Position numbers and translations under genes: made by a program. A stretch of 64,000 nt of DNA from Megalopta genalis. Its lineage: Eukaryota > Arthropoda > Insecta > Hymenoptera > Halictidae. Shown piece by piece: positions 40,001 to 53,700 of the stretch (within the stretch, counting starts at the first letter, position 1; every line of letters begins with the position of its first letter). The DNA is taken from contig NC_135026.1 in assembly GCF_051020955.1 (NCBI RefSeq), positions 4,688,501-4,752,500 of the forward strand, in the 5' to 3' direction. Under the pieces are notes generated by a model, which did no database searches, was not told the DNA's origin, and worked only from the letters and a program-made list of their open reading frames with translations.

Positions 40001-43000
40001 TACGGAACGCGCGTGGCGCGGGAATGCCGCGCCGGTGGTGCCCATTACCCTCGCCACCTGCGTCGAAATCGATAAGTCGATAAGTTGCAATAACGCCACG
40101 GCGTCCGAGCCGACGGATATTACACGGTCCTCCAATGGGAGATCGCCGGCGATACCGCTTATCGGGCCCCAGCCATCGCGATTCTTTCGGGACGCGCGGA
40201 AACCACAGGCTGCGCGTGAACTCGCGTTACACTCGGAATTATCTGCGAGAGGGCGAGCCGATACCTCGGGCGATTTCAAGCAACTTTTTCCTTTACGAAA
40301 TTCTTCTGCGAGCCTTCGTTCCCGAGTTATTCACGAAATACGCGGACCAGCTGGTGGGCGGGCACCGCCGACGCCCCGCCCATGCGGCGCTGCATTGGCC
40401 GCGGAATAGGGGCGTCGGCCGTACGCGCCCTACGATTAGACGGTGGTTTTTCGTTGCTAACTCGCGAACGGAGCGTCGTAGAAGAATTTCGCAAAGGAAA
40501 AGGTCGCTTGAAATCGTCTCGGGAATCGCCTGGATTTATAACATAATAAAATGGCTAAACGACAGTAGAAAATAGTTAAAACACCATCAGACTGTAGAAA
40601 TGCTGTTCGTTGTTACGATGGTGGAGAATTTTCACCTTACACAATTCAAACAAATTATTAGAATAAATAACAATCATTATCAAAGTTTTGTAGTCAAATT
40701 TTTTGGCAATTACGAACTGTGTAATAGCTACAACATTTCCACTTCAAATGAACACTTTGTCTCTATGCAAAGAACGATTTACAATTTCAGTGAAATCGTT
40801 TCCCCGTCGAACAATTTATTTCTAAACGAACATTCGAATCCTCGACTATGAAATTTTCAACGTCCCTTCACCAAACTTTTTCCCAAAGAGCGCGAACAAA
40901 GTGAGCTGCCGGCAGCACGCAACGGACAAAAGTACATTGATTACGGTACCCCCGTCGTCTTTCCACGACGCGGGTCTTCGCGCCGGAGAATTTATAGCGA
41001 AGGTCCGGGAAAATACTGAACGCGTGGAGAACAGCACACGGCGCGGCGGAGTAATTGAAAAATACGGGGAAGTCACGTCTCCGTAGAACAATGCTGCTGT
41101 GTCACACTCGCGGACTGCGATATATGTACTATAGGTATTTACATTACCATTGGCCTTCCCGACGAGCCGAGACCCGCGAAACAGCTTGTGGTAATTGTTT
41201 ACGTGCTTTCAACCTTCTTTCTTTGCCGGGCGGCCGCTCTTACCAGGATTGAAGTTGCGCTGGCACTTTAACACGCCGGGCAAGAAAACGATCGATGTCG
41301 CTAGTCGAAAGGCATTCGACTTCCTCGACTGTCGAGCGTGTTTTACTGGAAAGGAAAAGAAGAGGTAACTGTTTCGGACGATACTGTCTGATTACTGTCT
41401 CAGAACTGTTTGATAACTGTCTTAAAACTGTCTGATAGCTGTTTTATTACTGTGTGATTACTGTTTAAGAACTGTCTGATAACTGTCTGATAATTGTCTT
41501 AGAACTATCTGACGACTTTCTCAGAACGGTTTGATTATTATCTCAGGACAGTCTGCCTCAAAACATTCTCAGGACTATCTGACAACTGCCTCAGAATTGT
41601 TTGATAATTATCTCAGAATAGTCTGAATACTGTCTCAGAGCTGTCTGATAATTATTTCAGGACACTCTCACAACTGTCTCAGAATTGTCTGATAATTATA
41701 TCAAAACACTCTGACAACTGTCTTAAAACAGTCTCAGAACTGTCTGATGACTGTCTCAGAATTGTCTGATAATTATCTCAAAACAGTTTGATTACTGTCT
41801 CAGAACAGTTACAGAACTATCTGACAACTGCCTTAGAATTGTCTGATAATTATCTTAAAACACTCTGACAACTATCTCAAAACAGTCGCAGAAGTATCTG
41901 ATGACTGTATCAGAATTGTCTGATAATTATCTCAAAACAGTCTGACTACTGTCTCAGAACAGCCTCAGAACTATCTGATAACTGTCTCAGAACAATCTCA
42001 GAACTATCTGATAACTGTCTCAGAATTGTCTGATAATTATCTCAGAACAGTCTGACTACTGTCTCAGAATTCTCTGGTAATTATCTCAGAAAACTCTGAC
42101 AGTTGTCTCAGAAATGTCTGATAATTATTTCAGAACATTCCGACAAATGTCTCAGAACTATCTGATAATTAACTCAGGACAGTCTGACAACTGTCTCAAA
42201 ACAGTCCCAGAAGTATCTGACAACTGTCTCAGAACTGTCTGATAATTATCTCAGGATACTCTTATAACTGCCTCAGAATTGTCTGATAATTATTTCAGAA
42301 CATTCTGACAAATGTCTCAGAACTGTCTGATAATTAGCTCAGGAGTCTGACTACTGTCTTAAAACAGTCTCAGAACTATCTGATGACTATCTCAGAATTG
42401 TCTGATAATTATCTCAGGACATCCTGACTACTATCTTAGAACAGTCTCAAAACTATTTAACAACTATCTCAGAATTGTCTGATAATTATCTCAGAACAGT
42501 CTGATTACTGTCTCAAAATTCTCTGATAATTATCTCAGAACATTCTGATAATTATCTCAGAACATTCTAACAGCTGTCTCAGAACTCTCTGATAATTATC
42601 TCAGAACACTCTGACAGCTGTCTCAGAACTGTCTGACAATTGTCTCAGCACAGTCTGACAACTGTCTCAGAAAAATCTGACCACTGTCTCAGAACTGTCT
42701 GCCAATTATCTCTAGAAATTTTATTATCCATATCCGCCGTCACGAAAGAAAGCAAAATGGTCCTCGGAGCCACAGCATAAGAAGACTAACGACCTAGTAA
42801 AATTCAGTTCAATTGAGCACGGTTATGCTCTAGAAATCTGTTGATACCTTGACCACAGTAACAGTCGTCGTCGCACGTATGCAGAACCGCGATCCCCGTA
42901 CAAGAGGAGTCGATAGTCCCAGTGAAATTTAACCGCAGGTACAAGGGAACACGATACATTGGCGTACACTCTCGCTGGGCATAGCAATGATAACCGCAGA

Positions 43001-46000
43001 ACTCGCAAGAAGGTGATACTTTGATTCATAGACCCGTTCGCGAGCCGGCAGAGGTCGTTCTGGGAAGATAGGGGCATGGTGGAAGGTCGGCTTGATTTGT
43101 AGGTGACCTTCGGCAGGTCTCATTGAAGCGGACACTTCGAAGGAGACCCTTCGAAACGGGCCCCTAGCATCCCAGCTGGGGCACGGTCAAGTTCCAAGAC
43201 GCCATGGGCCCAATCCAAACCCGCAAATTCCAGCTGCCTAAAGTCTCCGGAGGTCGATGTGATATGGGGATCCTCGACCTTGGATCTAGATTAGAGATCG
43301 ACGAAGATTGTTTGACAGCCTAGATTCGACTGCCCAAGAGGGGACTTTAGTCCTTTGGGACTTAGGGTACAGCTGTATTAGGTTCGGCTGGTCCGACGTG
43401 GGTCCCTCGGTTGAAGGTTCATTTAGTTCAGGACTGAAATTACTCTCTTATCAACCCGATAGATTTAGGTTATGTCAAGGTTACGTCAAGGTCATGTCCA
43501 GATCAACTAGGCTATGTCCTCGCTCTGATCAGCCTAAAGAGTCTACGTCGACTCGAAGCTAGATATAGGTTAAATTAATCCATATCGATTAATTAATCCA
43601 CGGTCCTGAAAAATAGTTTCACACGATGTCCTTGAAACGATGACACTTGAATATTCCGGCGACGTAGCACTGATTTATGCGGAGCGTGCGGCTCGGCGAG
43701 ATCCGGCGAGGATGGGAAATTTTTCAATGTCTCTCGGTGACCGAGTAATAATTTCCTTCGCGTGATCAGCATACGCATTGTCTCCGCGTGTCCTTGATAC
43801 TCTATCTATTTATAGCGTGCCTACGCAGTCTTTTAGCACCGCGGACATGCGCCCGGCAACTTTTCCCAGTTGCCTCACCGGACACATCCTCTCGTAGCGT
43901 GCGTCGTCGTTAATTCTCCCACCAGTCCCAACGCGACTTTTCATTAACGTCCCGGGACCCGACGCGCAACTTGAGGCCCTTTTTACAACCTGCCCCGATT
44001 ACGGAGGGCCCATAGATTGTCCTAGGCTCGCGACGCCGTTCGCAGCGCCTCGATCATGACCAGCCCCTACGCGTCCATTGCGGGCTGTCCGAGTGTTCAA
44101 CGTTCATCATATTGGTCCCATGGGCCCTATTCCACGCTGCGTTGAACCCGGGAACGAAAGATCATCGACAGCGCGATTCTCCGATCCGAATTGTCGCCTG
44201 GCTGACGTGCAATCTTGATCCATGACGCCACTTTCACTTCGCCATGATCTCGCGGAGGCATCAGCTGTTTCAAACGGGTCTGGTACTGCAGTAAATACTC
44301 CCTAATTGGCGCTCGGCTTTGAAACGAAAATGGGCAATTAGGGAAGAGGAGATGCGATTATTGTATTTTTCTAGCTGTCTACAACTACAAGCGACGGATT
44401 TAATTGAAAATTTGTATGCAAGGGTTCTCGTGCTCGCTGATTACGAATCTGAACTTGAAAATTAGGAAAACATAATGGCGGATCCAATATGGCGGGCGGG
44501 TCTTTGATACAATTATTCGATTGCCACGAAAATTAGTGAACGTTTGTTTTCGGGAATTCTGATTATGATTCTGAATTTGAAAATTAGAAAAATGAAATGG
44601 CGGATCCAATATGGCGGATGGGTTTTTGCAAAAAATCATTCGATTGCCACGAAAATTGGTGAACGTATGTTTTCGCATGTTCTGATTACAAATCTGTATC
44701 TCAAATTTGGAAAAACAGAATGGCGGATGAGTTTTTGAGAAAATGATTGGATTTTCACGAAAATTGGTGTTCGTATGTTTTCGCATGTTCTGATTACGAA
44801 TCTGAACTTGAAAATTCCAAAAACAAAATGGCGGATCCAATACGACGAATGGACTGTTGCAAAAAATGATTCAAAGGTAGCAACGCTGTGGCCGCTGACT
44901 TCGCCGCATAGCTTTCTGCCACAGCGTTCCCTCCGACGAATCTCGATTCTTCGGCGAACGAAGTACCTTCATGGGCCGCACAGTGGGCCCGATCAAGAAA
45001 TTCGGTAACATTCTACTGTAACTTTCGAACCATTAAAGATATCGCAATGAAATTTTCACCGAAAATATTTTAAAAAACAGGCTTTTTCAACTATAGACAA
45101 TTAAATATTTCTGAAAACGCAAAGGAAAGAAATTAAACAGGTTCGTCAGGACGTTGCGTGGAAAAGAAGCATAATCTTTGGCGTCAAATAAAGAAATGTT
45201 CCAAATGTTCAACTTTAAATCGCCGTATCTACTACAAATTATGATTATTTTATATTAATATATTAATAATAATGTAATAATAATATTATTATAATAATAA
45301 AAATATAATAATAATACTAATATATTAATAATAATATAATAATATTAATATTATTAACAAATTAATATTTTCATTTTCGAGTGCAATGGGCATTTAACAA
45401 GCAATAAAAATCGACTGGAGATCAATACGAGAAAATTATGTTTTCCTCAAAAAGTTCCTAAAATCTTCGATCGAGCCCACGGTGGGTCTGAACGGCATCG
45501 CATAAGCTGTCGTTGAACCGGTGAAAACAGGGCGTACAGTCGGAGCGTGGTCTTAAACGACAAGAAAGCTCTCGGCATGCTTTTCTGGCTGCAGGTATCC
45601 TCGCGGCGGCTCGCCGTCTCCGTCCGTCGGCCCGTCCGTCCGGCCCTGTTCGGGCGTTTGTCAATGCGAAGTCCCCGCACGGACACAATACACGCAGCTG
45701 AAAGTGCATTCTTTGGCCTGGGGGCTCGAACCGGCTCTCGAATTATCTTGCACGGGGAAAGGCAGAAAGAGAAGCCAAAACCTATGTTATTGACCCTGCG
45801 CTTCCACCACCTCCGCCTCCCTCCCCCTTCCCTCGCCGTTCGTCTTCTAACTTCTCCGCGAGCCACGGTGCTCGTTTTCTTTTCGGTCGCCTTCACCCCC
45901 CCCCCCCGCCCTCGCCGCCGCACTTTCTTTTCTCTTTGCAACAAACACCCGGCTCTCGGTCCAGCCGCCGCGATTTCCGAACGGGCCCGCCCGGTCCCCG

Positions 46001-47780
46001 TCGACGTTGCGCCGTCGGGACGCCGAACCTAACCTCACGGAACCGCGACGCGTCGCTCGGGACGCGAATGAATCGGCGCGGCGCGCGGAAGCCGGCGAGA
46101 ACAGCGTTACGCGGCGCGCGAGCCAGCCAGCCGATGGCCCAACCGCTTCCAGGAACGAGCGTCCCTCGGAGAAATTTCCGCGGTGGGCAATATGGCCGAC
46201 CGCGTCGATTCGTCGTTCCTCCGTTCCGTCGAAGAGCCGGCCGGCCGCGCGAGGTCGCTGCTTGGACGCCCGCAGACACTTTCGCTGCTTCCTGTCGCCC
46301 CGTAATTCACTGTTACGCGACTCCGCGCCGCAGTGGTGGCCGCCGAGCTAATTATTGGCTATCGCTTAGCGTTCGAAGGCTGATGTCTTCTGTCGTCACC
46401 AGGAGAATCGGTCTCGTTCGTTCATATTTCGGTGGGCAACATTTCCAAGCAAGGAACAACGTCCTCAAACGCGCCCCATAAAATTCGCGCGGGTTCGAGG
46501 CGTACAGTCTGCGTGGGAAGTATTCGCACGCTTCTCAAAACGGTGCGGCTTTTTCTATTTTTTTTTAATATTATTGATATACTGTTTTTTAGTAATTCTA
46601 TATTTTAGTCTATTTTAATTGATAGTTAAATGGAAAGTTAATTTATTTTGATAAAAAATAAGTGATGAAATAATTTAATTTGATTACTGAATAAAGAAAG
46701 AAGGTTGGAGAAATAAATGCAATTAATGAAATAATTGTAATTAACTATTCTCTCTAATTAACTTTCATTAATAAATAATAAATAATAAATAAGATACTGA
46801 CACAACATTGAATATTAATTAAGTTTTTCGATGGTCTGACAAAAAACCGTCGGAACTAATATACATATATATATAATTATTTGAATTTATAAACAAATTG
46901 ATTTTTGACAATAAAACAGAGTCAACATTATATTAAAATAATATATATTATTATCTATATTATTGTATATATGTAAATTAATAATTCAGTGGAATGTTAA
47001 TATTGCTTAATAAATTAGAAAATAATAATAAAATAATTTATTTTAATTATTTCTCATATATTTGAAAAAAATCGTGGGGACTATTATATATACTTCCAAT
47101 CAAAATTAATTAGTATTCAACGGACAAGAAATTGCAATTGTTTGAATTTATAAACAAATTGATTTTTGAAAAAACAAAGTCACCGTTATATTATATAATA
47201 TATAATTATTATTATTATATATGTTATTATATATATTATTATTACATATATGATATTATATATATTATTATTACATAAGATATTATATATATTATTATAT
47301 ATGTTATTATATATATATTATTATTATATACATCATATTGAATATATATCTTATTATAAATATTATGATAATATATCCCTAATTTGCGAGTCATCCGGTA
47401 TATACGTACGAATTACAATTCGTTGCAATTAACTATAAAATCAATCTCAAAAATTGAAGCAATTTCCTATCGGATTTTCACATCTACTGAATGTTTTGCA
47501 ATACTTTCCGAACGGCGAGAGGAAAGGGGGGGGGGGACATACACGAAACGAAAATGTTGCACGGAGGACAAAGGATGATGCGAAAGTTGCAGATCGGCGG
47601 CACGACGATTATATAAAAGCCGAGCGCGTCGTACGCAGGCATTCGTTAACGAGCCGGTAATTAGTTTCACCGTGGAATATTCGAAGGAGAAAGGTATCGG
47701 TCGCGGACCACGCAACGGCCGAGATACTGCCGCGGGCACAATGGCACACGGAGTACATACGCGCGCGGGGCGCGGGGGTT

Positions 47781-47817
<37 letters not shown>

Positions 47818-50694
47818 GTGGCGTCCGTTCCGCGGTGGATCTTCTCAAATCGTACACTTTCACGTGTTCCCGACTGTTCCACCGAAACGTTTCCAGCGTG
47901 CGTAAACTACGGAGCCGTTCTACGGCGCTTGTTTCAGCTTTCACTTACACGCTTTCGGGTTTCGCGAGAGGCCTGAGCGCGCGCGCGCGCGCCGCCCGAG
48001 AAGACGACGATGAGAGCGATGCCCGATCGGATACCGCAGAGCTAATTTACGATTATCTCGCCGATACAAGCGGATCTGATAATGGCCGCCGACGAAGCGT
48101 TCGAACGGTCCTCTGGACCGTGGATTTTAGTTTTAACTGTGGCGCGACTGTGTCGACCATAATCGATCCCCTCTTTCGATGAAATAAAAAAAAATAAAAA
48201 ATGAAAAAATAGATTACGGGATAAATAATTGGTTCGCACTTTTTCAATCTACCGATTGGAAACAGTGAATGTTTATGATATCTCCAGTTAATTGTGATTG
48301 ATTGATTAAATGTGCGGTTGGGTTAATTTATATTTAAATGTTAATATTAATGTAATTAAAGTTGATCAAATTCGAGAGAGTGAAATGATTCGACACGTCC
48401 AGTCATGTAGTAATGACAATAATGAAATTTCCAGTTAACTGTGATTAATTAATTAAATGTGGTTAGGTTAACTCATATTTAAATGTTAATATTATTGTAA
48501 TTAAAGGGGATTAAATTCGAGACAGTGAAATGATTTGACACGTTGTGCAATGATAATGATTTTTAAGTACACTTTGAAATTCATATTTATCGTGATAGAT
48601 TGAACAAATTTAATGTTACTAGGATTTGTTTAATGCAAAAGAATTTAACTGTAAAATATATCCTGCGGTGAATTTTAATTTTAATACTTTTCCGTTGAAT
48701 TTTAATTTTAATATTTTTCCGATAAATTTTGATTTTAATACTTTTCCATAATTTTAATATTTCTCTAGCTTACGTTTCATTTATTAAAAGAATTTGATGT
48801 TGTGATTATTATTAATGTTGATATCCGTTAAATTTATATATAATATAATATTTTATATATATAATCCGTTACTTTTATGTATAATAATATATTTTATATA
48901 TAACAATTTATATATAATAATAACGCTAATTTTACAATAATCATCGAGAAACGAAATACATTAACACCTCAACTCGCGCGCGTTCGCCTGCCTCTCTAAC
49001 TGAGCGCCGCTATCCCCACCACTCCGCCGCGCATCACACCGCGCAGCGAGCCCCCACCCAACGGCGAACCGTCAGCCATTCGGAGCGAGGCAACCGATCC
49101 GCCCGGTCTCGCCATAAATTCTTAAAATTCGATTTAATTATCGGCCCCTAATTATCCGGCATAATTAAGTCGAATTTAATTAAATCCGACTTAATTGAAT
49201 CCGATTTAATCGTCACACCGTTCGTTCGGTGCCCGTCGTCCATTATAGTCTGGATCACGGTATAAAACACTGAATAAGGTTCGACAAGTCGCTTTCGTTT
49301 CGTCGTCCGCTAATTGGTCGTGCTAATTACGCCGTATTCGCGGCGTTCGTGCAAAGCAATTTGCCACGTCGCGATCGGTATCTCTGCGCGCGGGCGCGCG
49401 CGCGCTTTAAAAATCGTTCGCAAGGTGAACGAAAACTTTCACCGGGCGAATCTTCGGCCCGGAAAAATTCTCGGACCCGTATGCAGCCGGACACAGATCA
49501 TGCTCGTGAAAGTCCGGTGTGCATATTTCGCGACGGGGGGAAGGGGGGAACGTACCCGGCCGATACGACACTGTAGCGAAACGCGTCGCGAAATTACAGC
49601 CGTGAATGATACCGGTTGCTAACGGAGTCCATCGTGAAATATTCCGGAGAAACATCATCGTGCCGAGTAACATGATCCAGCAGCCTATATATTTATTCGC
49701 TCGATAAAACAGCTCCGCGGTGGACGACAGTTTGTGTGTGCGTGTGCGCGCGCGCGCGCTCGCGTCCGCGCGTGTGTGTCGTGTGCGTCCCGATACCTTC
49801 CGAGCTGTATTTCATGCGGCACCCAAAAAATGCACGGCCGCTTCTCTCTCCGCATCGGCCGATACTATTCCGCCCTCGTTCCTGCGGTTCGCATACCCGC
49901 CGATGGGTGTGTACTATCGGAATGTGTTGAAACATTGCGGCCACGAGGCGGCCGGATTAAATCTTGATACATTGCCGGCATCCACGCGTAAAATTCGCGC
50001 GCGAGCGCTCCGACACGCCAATGAGAGCAATGAGAGAGGGAGTCGGTGAGCGGGAGAGAGGGAGAGAGAGATACGCGTTAGTGCACACGGACAATTTTTA
50101 TGCTTCTTTCTCTCTCTTTCTCCCTCTGCCTCCCTCTCTCTTCTATTTCACACTCTCGCTATCTGTTTTATTCATCTTTCTCTCGATCTTCCTATTTTAA
50201 TGTTTTCCCTTTTTCCTATTCTTTCTTTATTTTATACTTTTTACTGTCTTTCTCTTTCTCTCTCTGCTTTTCTCTCCCGATATTTTTCTGTTTCTACTAT
50301 TCTATTTCTCTTTCTGCCTCTATATTTCTCATTGTGAGAGAAAGAGAAATAGAGACTCAAAATAATTAGAAAGAGAGAAAGAGTGACTCAAGATAGTTAA
50401 AGAGAGAGAAAGAGAGACTCAAAATAATTAGAGACAGGGAGAGAGAAAGAGAGACTTAAAATAATTAGAAAGAGAGAAAGAGAATGAGAGAGACTCAAAA
50501 TAGTTAGAGAGAGAGAGAGAGAGAGAGACTCAAAATAATTGGAGAAAAAGAGAAAGAAAAAGAGAAAGAGAAAGAGAAACTGAAAATAATTAAAAAGAGA
50601 GAAAGAGTGACTCAAGAGATAGTTAAAGAGAGAGAGAGAGAGAAAGCGAGACTTAAAATAATTAGAGAGTGATAAAGAGGGACTTAAGATAATT

Positions 50695-50725
<31 letters not shown>

Positions 50726-53700
50726 AACAGGAAGATAAATTGGGAGAGATAAATTGAGAAACAAAGGAATATATAACGAGAAGAATAAAGCAAGAGAGGA
50801 ATAGAGAAACAAAGAAAAATAGGGAAAGAGAAATAGAAAAAGAAGAAAGATAGAAAGAGAAAAAATAGAGAAAGAGAGAGAAGATAGTGACAGAGAAAAA
50901 TAGAGACAGAGAAACATTAAAGAGAGAAAGAAATATGTAAACAAAGAGAAATACAATCTAATAAAAAAAATAGAGGCATCAAAAAAGTTACGGAGATAAA
51001 GAAAAATAGATACAAACGAAAATGCAGAGAGAAGAAATAGACACATAAAAATATTGACAGAGAGAAAATCAGAAAGAGACGAAAATATATAATAAATTAT
51101 AATAAAGAAATAACTATAAATTATATATAAAGAACAAATCTTTATTCTTCTCTCTCATTATACATATACAATAAAGAATAAAGATGAGGAGAAGTATAGG
51201 AAACGATGAAAACACTTCGCGAGAGCAACAGAGTAAAGCATCGAGAAACAGAGAAGAGTACAAAGCGTTTCCGTGTACGCCAACACATCTCTCGCTCTCC
51301 CGCGCAGCTTCCCTCGCCGCGGCGCGGCGGCAACGAAAGTTTCGCGTCCGCGAGAAAAACGTCTGATTTATCGTCGGGCCGACCGATCGCCGATAATGCG
51401 CATTCTATCGCAGCGAATTACTAAGTGGCCACTTGTCCGCCACGGTCCCGTGTACATGAATTATTCTATTCCGTGACCGGCCGGTGCGTCCGCGCCGGCT
51501 AATTGTTGCTTTCCCCGTCGACGAGCCAGAGTCACTCGTTAGCGGTTACATCGCTCGTGATCCGCGCGTCGTCCCCGCTGCCCGGGCTCGCAGGCGACTC
51601 GTTCCCGTCGCGCAGCGAAATTTCGTTCGCCTTTCGGCTCTCGGCCGCGTAACGACGCACAGGCAGCGCCGCGTCGCGCAGCGCCGCCACGATTATCCAA
51701 CCGGCGGTGGGCCGCGTTTACTTTCGTTTATATAAGCACGCCGGATCGCGTGATGTCACCGCGCCGCGTCGACCCCCGCGCGCGCGCGCGCGCACGCACT
51801 ATGGTCGACGACGTCTCTGCATACCTGGACGAGAACGACGATTACGTCAGGCCGTTAACGTCGGATGGGTGTGCTCCGGCCTCATTTTTATGCCGGCGAG
51901 GAGGCCCCGTGTAGACCGCCGTGCCGATTCGAGTGCCGCAGGCTGCACCGTGCAGACCTGCTCAGTATCAGATCGATGAGAGAAATCAGGACAAAGGTCG
52001 CGTTTGATCTTGTTCTTGTTTCTATGAAGTTGCCGCGTTAGAAAATAATTCTGGGACTTCGAGATAATGTACGCTTGCGGCAGGGGGGGGGGGAGACTAG
52101 AGGGAGACAGCTTGGATTTCGTCGGCATTGAAGTATATTGTCAGGCGTGTCGTTTAGAGCAGCTTTTTCCTTTGTAGGAACTGTCCATCTGCTTTAGTTT
52201 TCGAGATATTTGCGGAAAACCGTGGACCTAGCTCAGACTTAACTCAGACTTAATTAAGACTTAATTGTTCGAGGACTATTTTAGAAAAATGTTCTCGCGA
52301 AATTTGTGAAACGAACGTTAAGCACACCTTAAGTCTGGGCTGGGTCTGACTGGGTCTGGGTTAGGCCTGGATTAAGTCTGAATTACCCCTTTTTTTAAGT
52401 ATAGTGAGATATGATTTTCTTGTTTTAAAAAGATCGTTCGTTCTTTCTATATTGGGTCTAGGTCTGAATTAGGTGTAGTTTAGTTCCGAATTAGACCTAG
52501 ATTTAGACCTAGTGTACTCCGAATTAGACCTAGGTTAAGTCTGAATTACGCCTTTTTTTAATTATAATGATTATAATTAATAATTATAAGTAGGTTTTTA
52601 TTCTCTGTTTTAAAGAAATTCGTTCTTTCTAAATTGAGTCTAGATCTGAACTAGGTCTAGATTAAGTCCGAATTAGGTCTTTTTTAAATTGTAGTGCGGT
52701 AAGGTCTGAAATAGGTTTTCATTCTTCGTTTTAAAAAATTTGTTCTTCCTAAATTGCGTCTAGGTCTGAATTAGACCCAAATTATGTCTGAATCAGGCCC
52801 AGATTAGGTCTGGATTAGGCCTTTTTTTAAAATTATATTGAAATTAGGCCTGAATCAGGTTTTCAATCTTTTTTTTAACAAGTTCGTTCTTTCTAAATTC
52901 GGTCTAAGTTTGAATTATATCTAGATTAGATCTGAATTAGGCCCAAATTACGCCTAAATTAGGCCCAGATTAGGCCCGGATTAGCACATTTTTTAAAATT
53001 ATAGTAAAATTAGGTCTGAAGCATGTTTCCAATCTTTGATTTCAAAAGTTCGTTCTTTCAAAATTGCGTCTAGGTCTGAATCAGGCCCAGATTGGATCTG
53101 GAGTGGGCCTTGTTTTCAAATTATGCTGAGCTAAGGTCTCTGAAGTAGGTTTTCATTTCTTATTTTAAAAAGTTCGTTCTTCCTAAATTGCATCTAGATC
53201 TGAATTAGGCCCAAATTACGTCTGAATTAGGCCCAGATTAGGTCTGGTTTAGACCTTTTTCTAAATTACAGTGAAATTAGATTTGAAGCACGTTTCCAAT
53301 CTTTGCTTTCAAAAGTTCGTTCTTTCTAAATTGCGTGTAGATCTGAATTAGGCCCAAATTACGCCTGAGTTAGGCCCAGATTAGGTCTGGATTAGACCTT
53401 TTTCTAAATCATAGTGAAACTAGGTCTGTTGCAGGTTTCCAATCTTTGCTTTCAAAGGTTCGTTCTTTCAAAATTGCATCTAGATCCGAATCAGGCCCAG
53501 ATCAGATCTAGTCTGAGTCCCAGATCGAGTCTCGGATTTTCACTATCCGCTTCAAAAAATTTCGTACATTCCTTCTGAATCGTGTCTAGGTCGCGGCTCG
53601 GTTAAAACGACGTTCTCGGCAACAAGTGTCGTTGTTTTCCCAGCGACTCGGTTCACTTTGGCGTGTCCTGGTTCGCTTCTCGGAACGCTCGCCGCCTTCC

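Noticed and set aside
45447..46481. ORFs up to 181 codons around a poly-C run
   Set aside because: Multiple overlapping frames on both strands in GC-rich DNA and no domain or splice context; treated as composition effect.
49734..50049. Three overlapping ORFs beginning in the GT/GC run
   Set aside because: All three frames are open through a CpG/TG dinucleotide run; no recognisable protein.
52235..53545. True interstitial telomere tract
   Set aside because: TTAGG words are spaced by 5-6 other bases and never occur as perfect tandem pentamers here; kept only as a speculative finding.
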